NCBI GenBank assembly: GCA_034434635.1
Contig: DAOTYX010000149.1
Location: forward strand, 1-9,996
DNA from: DAOTYX01 sp034434635
Lineage (GTDB): Bacteria > Chloroflexota > Anaerolineae > B4-G1 > DUEL01
Direction: 5' to 3'
DNA length: 9,996 nucleotides
Shown: positions 6,069 through 9,996 of the stretch, one piece after another
Layout: each line of letters opens with the position of its first letter
How positions within the stretch are numbered: position 1 is the first letter of the stretch
The notes under the pieces: model-generated
Told to the model about the DNA's origin: nothing
Databases searched by the model: none
The model's input: the letters and a program-made list of their open reading frames with translations, nothing else
Made by a program: the position numbers and the translations under genes

Positions 6069-6224
6069 ATGAACCGCTACCTGAAGTCTCTGCGCTTGCG
6101 GCGCTCTCTGGGGTGGATGATGCGGCTGCGACGGGCGGCGGTCCGCACCCCCAGACGGCGCGACCGCATGGCTTCCCTGTCGCAGAGGAGTCAGGCCCTT
6201 TCCAGGCCCGGAGGTGAACAATGA
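6069..6224 (+). CDS. Possible 51-residue arginine-rich small protein
   Basis: A short frame runs from ATG at 6069 to TGA at 6222-6224 and overlaps the next gene's ATG as ATGA. The product has 14 arginines in 51 residues and no recognisable domain. About 40 of its 51 codons end in G or C, in line with the neighbours, and it opens with common codons (AAC, CGC, TAC, CTG, AAG). The upstream AGAGAAG is a weak ribosome binding site. It could be a leader peptide coupling translation of the two surface proteins, or simply an open frame in the 174-base gap, since GC-rich DNA readily gives Arg-rich frames. No other feature was seen in that gap. Confidence 0.22.
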   Translation: MNRYLKSLRLRRSLGWMMRLRRAAVRTPRRRDRMASLSQRSQALSRPGGEQ

Positions 6225-7600
6225 AGGCAAGAATGCAAACCATCGCCTGTGTCCTGGCCCTATGTGGCCTGCTGGTCGGTCTGCTGCCCCAGGCGGCCCT
6301 GGCGCAGGGGACCGCGGTCGTGAGGTTTGACCCCTCTGCTGCAACGGTGGCGGTGGGGAGCACGGTGACCGTGACGGTGCGGGTGGAGGGGGTCAGCAAC
6401 CTGCGCGGCGTGGAGTTCCACATCACCTTCGACCCGAACCTCCTCTCGGTGGTGGACACCGACAGCACCCGTGACGGCGTGCAGGTGGCCCTGGGGCCGT
6501 TCCTCAGCCCGGATTACCCGGTGCAGAACGAGGTGAACCTGACCACCGGCCAGTTGGACTTCGCCTACAGCCAGTTGCCGCCCTCGACGCCGGTCAGCGG
6601 CAGCGGCGTGCTGGCGACCATCACCTTTGTCGGGCGCGCGGCGGGCACCTCTCCTCTCAACTTCTCCAGCGTGATCCTGGCCGATGCCGCCGCCGTTCCC
6701 ATCACCAACACCGCGCAGAACGGCCAGGTGACGGTGACGTCTGGGGCGACGGCGACGCCCCCGCCGGCCACGCCGACGCCCACTCCTGCGGCTACTCCGA
6801 CCCCGCCGGCGGGTACGGTGCTGACCCTGAGCCCGCAGAGCGCGGCGGTGGCGCTGGGTGGAACGGTGACGGTGAAGTTGCGGGTGACCGGTGCGGCCAA
6901 CCTCTACGGCGTCGAGGTGCACCTGACCCACGGCAGCGGCATTGACGTGACGGCTCTGACGCCGGGGCCGTGTGTGGCGAGTGTGGTGGCGCAGAACTCG
7001 GTGGCGGACAATCGGGTGGATTACGCGGCCAGCCTGCAGGCTCCCGCCCCAGCGGTCAACGGTGACTGTGACCTGGCGACGCTCACCGTCCGCGGCCTGG
7101 CCGCCGGGACGCACTCCCTCCAGTTCACGGGGGCCATCCTCTCCAACTCCAGCGGCCAGCCGCTGGCGGTCACGACGGTCAACGGGACGGTGGTGGTGGC
7201 CGGGCCGACGACCACTCCGTCCCCGGCAGGTTGCTCCAACGTCCTGGGGTATCACGTGGTGCAGCGGGGGGAAACCCTCTACGCCATCGGGCGGGCTTAC
7301 GGCGTGCGACCGGACGGGATCGCCTACTGCAACCACATCGTCAACCCCAACAGCCTCTACGTGGGCACACGGCTGGCGATCCCCAACATCCCGTGGTGGC
7401 CCATCCCGCCGGGACCGGTGGCCCGGCGGCAGTTTGGCGGCACGGTGCCGACCTGTCGCTACTACCACACCGTCCAATGGGGCGAGACGCTGTTCCGCAT
7501 CTCCATGCGCTACGGGGTGAGCGTGTGGGCCATCGCGCAGGCCAACACCATCTACAACCTGAACTACATCCGCACGGGGCAGGTGTTGTGCATACCCTGA
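6221..7600 (+). CDS. Secreted double-cohesin, double-LysM cell-surface protein
   Basis: A 459-residue exported protein. Residues 1-28 are a signal peptide ending in ALA before Q29. Two cohesin-like beta-sandwiches follow at about 32-173 and 199-328; both open with a strand then a VALGGTVTV or VAVGSTVTV turn, so they are internal duplicates. A Thr/Pro linker (about 176-198) separates them and a shorter one (329-337) leads to two LysM domains at 344-388 and 415-458. LysM binds peptidoglycan or chitin-like glycans. Cysteines at 338/370 and 412/457 are placed to close each LysM with a disulfide, and C251/C283 sit in the second cohesin. Start ATG at 6221 follows GGAGGTG. It shares the MKAR opening with the dockerin gene upstream and is its likely anchoring partner. 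No catalytic domain is present. Confidence 0.92.
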   Translation: MKARMQTIACVLALCGLLVGLLPQAALAQGTAVVRFDPSAATVAVGSTVTVTVRVEGVSNLRGVEFHITFDPNLLSVVDTDSTRDGVQVALGPFLSPDYPVQNEVNLTTGQLDFAYSQLPPSTPVSGSGVLATITFVGRAAGTSPLNFSSVILADAAAVPITNTAQNGQVTVTSGATATPPPATPTPTPAATPTPPAGTVLTLSPQSAAVALGGTVTVKLRVTGAANLYGVEVHLTHGSGIDVTALTPGPCVASVVAQNSVADNRVDYAASLQAPAPAVNGDCDLATLTVRGLAAGTHSLQFTGAILSNSSGQPLAVTTVNGTVVVAGPTTTPSPAGCSNVLGYHVVQRGETLYAIGRAYGVRPDGIAYCNHIVNPNSLYVGTRLAIPNIPWWPIPPGPVARRQFGGTVPTCRYYHTVQWGETLFRISMRYGVSVWAIAQANTIYNLNYIRTGQVLCIP

Positions 7601-7618
7601 GGTGACGCGGAGATAAGG

Positions 7619-7665
7619 GAAGGGCGCAAAGAGCCCGGAGAAGCCCGGCGCTCTTTGCGCCCTTC
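7619..7665. terminator. Strong hairpin between convergent genes, likely bidirectional terminator
   Basis: Arms 7619-7634 and 7650-7665 are perfect 16-base complements (GAAGGGCGCAAAGAGC and its reverse complement). Inside the 15-base loop, CCGG at 7635-7638 can pair with CCGG at 7645-7648 and lengthen the stem. It lies between the stop of the LysM gene and the stop of the beta-CASP nuclease gene, so it can serve both strands. Neither side has a clear T tract, so it may act as an RNA-stabilising or factor-assisted end. Confidence 0.85.
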
Positions 7666-7667
7666 TG

Positions 7668-9065
7668 TCATACGCTGTACTTCACGCCTTCCTGGGCCAC
7701 GGTGACCTGTGAGGCCCCCTCGGCGCGTAGCCCGTCGGCCAGAGCGGCGGCGGGTTCCGGGTCGCCGTGCACGACGAAGACGTGCCGGGTACCGGACAGG
7801 ATCGGTCGCGCCCACGACAGCAACTCCTGCCGGTCCGCGTGGGCGCTGTAACCGTTGATCACCACCACCCGCGCCCGCCGGTCGTACTCCTCGCCGAAGA
7901 TACGCACCCGTGGCTCGAGGTCCACCAACCGCCTTCCCAGGGTGTTGGGCGCCTGCCAGCCGACGATCAGCACCGTGTTGCGCGGGTCGCCGATGTTGTG
8001 CTTGAGGTGATGTAACACCCGTCCCGCCTCGCACATCCCCGAAGCGCTGATGATCACCGCCGGGCCGGGCAGGTCGTTCAGCCGTTTCGAGTCCTCCACG
8101 TTGCGCACGTACCGCAGACGGTCGAAGCCGAAGGGGTCCGGATGGTGATCCTCGATGATGAACTGGTGCAGTTCCTCGTCATAGCACTCCGGGTGGAGGC
8201 GGAAGATCTCGGTCACGTCCACCGCCAGCGGGCTATCCACGAAGATGGGGACATTGGGGATAGCCTTCTGGAGGTTCAGGCGATGGAGGCTATAGACCAG
8301 TTCCTGCGTGCGGCCCACAGCGAAGGCGGGGATGATGACCTTGCCGCCGTTGGCGCAGGTCTCGGAGACCGTCTGTCGGAGTTCCTCCTCTGCCTCTGCC
8401 GGCGCAGCGTGGAGCCGGTCGCCGTAGGTCGCCTCGGTGATCAGCAGGTCGGCGGGCGGGGCAGGGGTGGGGTCGCGCAGGATGGGCAGGTTGCGGCGTC
8501 CCAGGTCACCGGTGAAGAGCAGGCGGGTGTGGCGCCCGTGTTCCTCGATCTCCAGGAGGATGATGGCCGAACCCAGGATGTGGCCGGCGTCCAGAAAGGT
8601 CGCCGTGACTCCGGGGGCCACGAGGAGGGGGCGGTTGTAACTCACGCCGACGAAGTGGTTGAGGCTGGCGATGGCGTCGGCCTGAGTGTAGAGGGGGCGG
8701 ACGGGCGGCTCACCCCGCCGCTCCCGCTTCTTGTTGACGTAGGCGGCGTCCTGCTCCTGGATGGAGGCGGAGTCGCGCAGCATCGCGGCGCACAGGGCGC
8801 GGGTGGCGAAGGTGGTGAAGATGGGGCCACGAAAGCCGCTGCGCACCAGGGTGGGGATGTTGCCGGAGTGGTCAATGTGGGCGTGCGAGAGGAGCATCAC
8901 GTCCACCGCGGCGGCGTCGAAGGGGAGGTTGCGGTTCCGCTCGAAGGACTCCTGTCGCCGACCCTGGAACAGGCCGCATTCCAGGAGGATACGGCTGCCG
9001 TTGACCCCGATCAGGTGCTGAGAGCCGGTGACCGTCTGCGCCGCGCCAAGGAACCGGATTTCCAC
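7668..9065 (-). CDS. Beta-CASP metallo-beta-lactamase ribonuclease (CPSF73/YSH1-like)
   Basis: A 465-residue member of the metallo-beta-lactamase/beta-CASP nuclease family, which cuts RNA using two zinc ions. All signature residues are visible: HAHIDH (61-66), H162 in DAGHILGS, D187 in TGDLG, beta-CASP motif A E211 (ITEATYGD), motif B at H352/H353 (SGMCEAGRVLHHL), motif C H409 (GYSAHAD) and a final H433 (VVHGDPE). No KH domain precedes the nuclease, unlike archaeal FttA, and it lacks the C-terminal domain of RNase J, so it is the short bacterial CPSF-like form. The start is GTG at 9065; its GAGGTG binding site overlaps the ribonuclease D stop codon, with three bases between the genes. It is probably cytoplasmic. 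Endo- versus exonuclease activity is not settled. Confidence 0.94.
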   Translation of the reverse strand: MEIRFLGAAQTVTGSQHLIGVNGSRILLECGLFQGRRQESFERNRNLPFDAAAVDVMLLSHAHIDHSGNIPTLVRSGFRGPIFTTFATRALCAAMLRDSASIQEQDAAYVNKKRERRGEPPVRPLYTQADAIASLNHFVGVSYNRPLLVAPGVTATFLDAGHILGSAIILLEIEEHGRHTRLLFTGDLGRRNLPILRDPTPAPPADLLITEATYGDRLHAAPAEAEEELRQTVSETCANGGKVIIPAFAVGRTQELVYSLHRLNLQKAIPNVPIFVDSPLAVDVTEIFRLHPECYDEELHQFIIEDHHPDPFGFDRLRYVRNVEDSKRLNDLPGPAVIISASGMCEAGRVLHHLKHNIGDPRNTVLIVGWQAPNTLGRRLVDLEPRVRIFGEEYDRRARVVVINGYSAHADRQELLSWARPILSGTRHVFVVHGDPEPAAALADGLRAEGASQVTVAQEGVKYSV

Positions 9066-9068
9066 GGA

Positions 9069-9996
9069 TCACCTCTTCCGATGTGGAGAGCCTCCCGCCG
9101 CTCGCCGTCCGTGAAGGACGCGCAGGATGTCAGGGCCGTAGGTGCGGCGTTTCCAGGGGCCAAACCCCTCGATGCCCTCCATCTCCTCCAGGGACTGGGG
9201 GGCGCGCTCCGCCAGCGCCCAGAGCGTGGCGTTCGAGATCACCACGTCGGTATCCACCCCGCGTCGGGCAGCCACCTGCGCCCGCCAGGCGCGCAGCGCG
9301 TGATGACGGGCCATCACCGCCTCTCGGGGACGGGAGGAACAGGGTGGTGGTTCGGGGGGCGACTCCTTCTCTCCCTGCGCTATCGCTGCCAACAGGGACG
9401 CGCCATAGCGACGCGCCAGGTAAGGAGAGATACCGCGGATGGTCATCAACCCCGCCGTGCTGCGCGGCCGGCTGCGGGCTAACGCCAGCAACGCCGTGTT
9501 GCTCAAGACCTTGAACGGGGGACGGTCCTGCTCCTGCGCCACGCGGTCGCGCCAGCAGTAGACCTCCCACAGCACTGCCTGCTCCGTTCCGTTCAGGTCG
9601 TGCACCCCCTTGACCCGCCAGAAGGCCTCTGGACCAAAGGGGGAATGGGCTGGCGGGGTCTGGGTGAGCAGGGCGAAGACCTCGGCGGCTTCCTCGGTCC
9701 GCCCGGTCCGTTCCAGTCCCTTTCGCTGTATCTCCTGGAGTGCCAGCAGGTGATGCGTGTCGAGGCAGGCGTAGGCGAGCGCCTCGGGCCGCAGTGGACG
9801 CTCACCCCAGTCGTATCGCTGGTAGCGCTTGTCGGTGTGCACGCCGAAGTGCTCCCACAGCAGGTCGCCCAGCCCCACCCGCGGCCAGCCGAGGATGCGT
9901 GCAGCCCACATCGTGTCGAACAGGTTGGCGAAGTGGAAGCCAAAGTCCCGCTTCAGGCCGGCGATGTCCTGCTCGGCGGCGTGAAAGACCTTCTGC
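9069..9996 (-). CDS. rnd: Ribonuclease D, C-terminal part (5' end beyond the window)
   Basis: The frame is open to the right edge and gives 308 visible residues without the N-terminus. It begins inside the DEDDy 3'-5' exonuclease domain: KVFHAAEQD with the ExoII aspartate (visible residue 10), NLFDTMWAARILG, and the ExoIII motif Y75-x3-D79 (YACLD). Two HRDC-type helical domains follow, at about residues 160-208 (KVLSNTALLALA, TIRGIS) and 229-296 (ISNATLWALAE, GIEGFGPWK). Two HRDC domains after the exonuclease match Escherichia coli ribonuclease D, which trims tRNA and other small RNA 3' ends. An ATG at 9911 is internal, because family-conserved sequence continues upstream of it. It is cotranscribed with, and just upstream of, the beta-CASP nuclease. 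ExoI lies outside the window. Confidence 0.93.
   Translation of the reverse strand, partial: QKVFHAAEQDIAGLKRDFGFHFANLFDTMWAARILGWPRVGLGDLLWEHFGVHTDKRYQRYDWGERPLRPEALAYACLDTHHLLALQEIQRKGLERTGRTEEAAEVFALLTQTPPAHSPFGPEAFWRVKGVHDLNGTEQAVLWEVYCWRDRVAQEQDRPPFKVLSNTALLALARSRPRSTAGLMTIRGISPYLARRYGASLLAAIAQGEKESPPEPPPCSSRPREAVMARHHALRAWRAQVAARRGVDTDVVISNATLWALAERAPQSLEEMEGIEGFGPWKRRTYGPDILRVLHGRRAAGGSPHRKR

Noticed and set aside
6260..7477. 405-codon open frame on the minus strand
   Set aside because: It is antisense to the double-cohesin LysM gene, is rich in His/Arg/Gly and has no domain.
4970..7600. Cellulosome locus
   Set aside because: No glycoside hydrolase, carbohydrate-binding module or multi-cohesin scaffoldin with type II dockerin is present in the window, so only an enzyme-free cohesin-dockerin module can be supported.
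8142..9482. 446-codon open frame on the plus strand
   Set aside because: It is antisense to the beta-CASP nuclease and ribonuclease D, both of which show complete catalytic motifs.
9069..9911. Ribonuclease D starting at the ATG at 9911
   Set aside because: Family-conserved residues (KVFHAAEQD, NLFDT) continue in frame to the window edge, so the ATG is an internal methionine.

Overview
The window is GC-rich, densely coded bacterial DNA with short intergenic gaps, ATGA stop/start overlaps and AAGGAGG-type ribosome binding sites. It holds nine well-supported genes, two weak candidate coding segments, one strong convergent terminator and one divergent intergenic region. No rRNA, tRNA, transposase or CRISPR array was seen. 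The gene set suggests a member of the Chloroflexota (Anaerolineae-like). The pointers are secreted non-cellulosomal cohesin/dockerin proteins, a Thr/Pro linker followed by paired cysteine-containing LysM domains, and degenerate heptad repeats between genes. This assignment is inference from gene style and was not tested by a search.

Left block (85-4723, minus strand) reads as one six-gene unit. Transcription runs from a YacP/Rae1-like NYN-domain nuclease (4723-4274) to the alpha and beta subunits of a family I CoA-transferase of the glutaconate CoA-transferase type (4221-3247 and 3250-2477). A diacylglycerol-kinase-family lipid kinase (2480-1536), a PlsC-type acyltransferase (1539-790) and a UPF0173 metallo-beta-lactamase-fold hydrolase (768-85) follow. 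The three junctions from alpha subunit to acyltransferase are all 4-base ATGA overlaps, so these four products are probably made together. They combine acyl-CoA handling with lipid phosphorylation and acylation. A 15-bp tandem repeat lies at positions 1-75 and may be the 3' end of a plus-strand gene entering from the left.

Central block (4724-7667, plus strand) is the most distinctive part. The divergent region holds a heptad repeat, a minus-strand promoter candidate built on a perfect inverted repeat, and a pair of 9-bp direct repeats one helical turn apart. Two exported proteins follow. The first (4970-6046) carries a cohesin-like domain, a carboxypeptidase-regulatory-like beta-sandwich and a complete type I dockerin. 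The second (6221-7600) carries two cohesin-like domains, a Thr/Pro linker and two LysM domains. Together they look like a compact surface-assembly module: LysM would hold the second protein to the cell wall and its cohesins could bind the dockerin of the first. A 51-codon Arg-rich reading frame bridges the gap between them with an ATGA overlap. A 16-bp-stem hairpin closes the block.

Right block (7668-9996, minus strand) is an RNA-metabolism pair. It contains the C-terminal part of ribonuclease D with two HRDC domains (entering from the right edge) and, three bases after its stop, a complete beta-CASP metallo-beta-lactamase ribonuclease.
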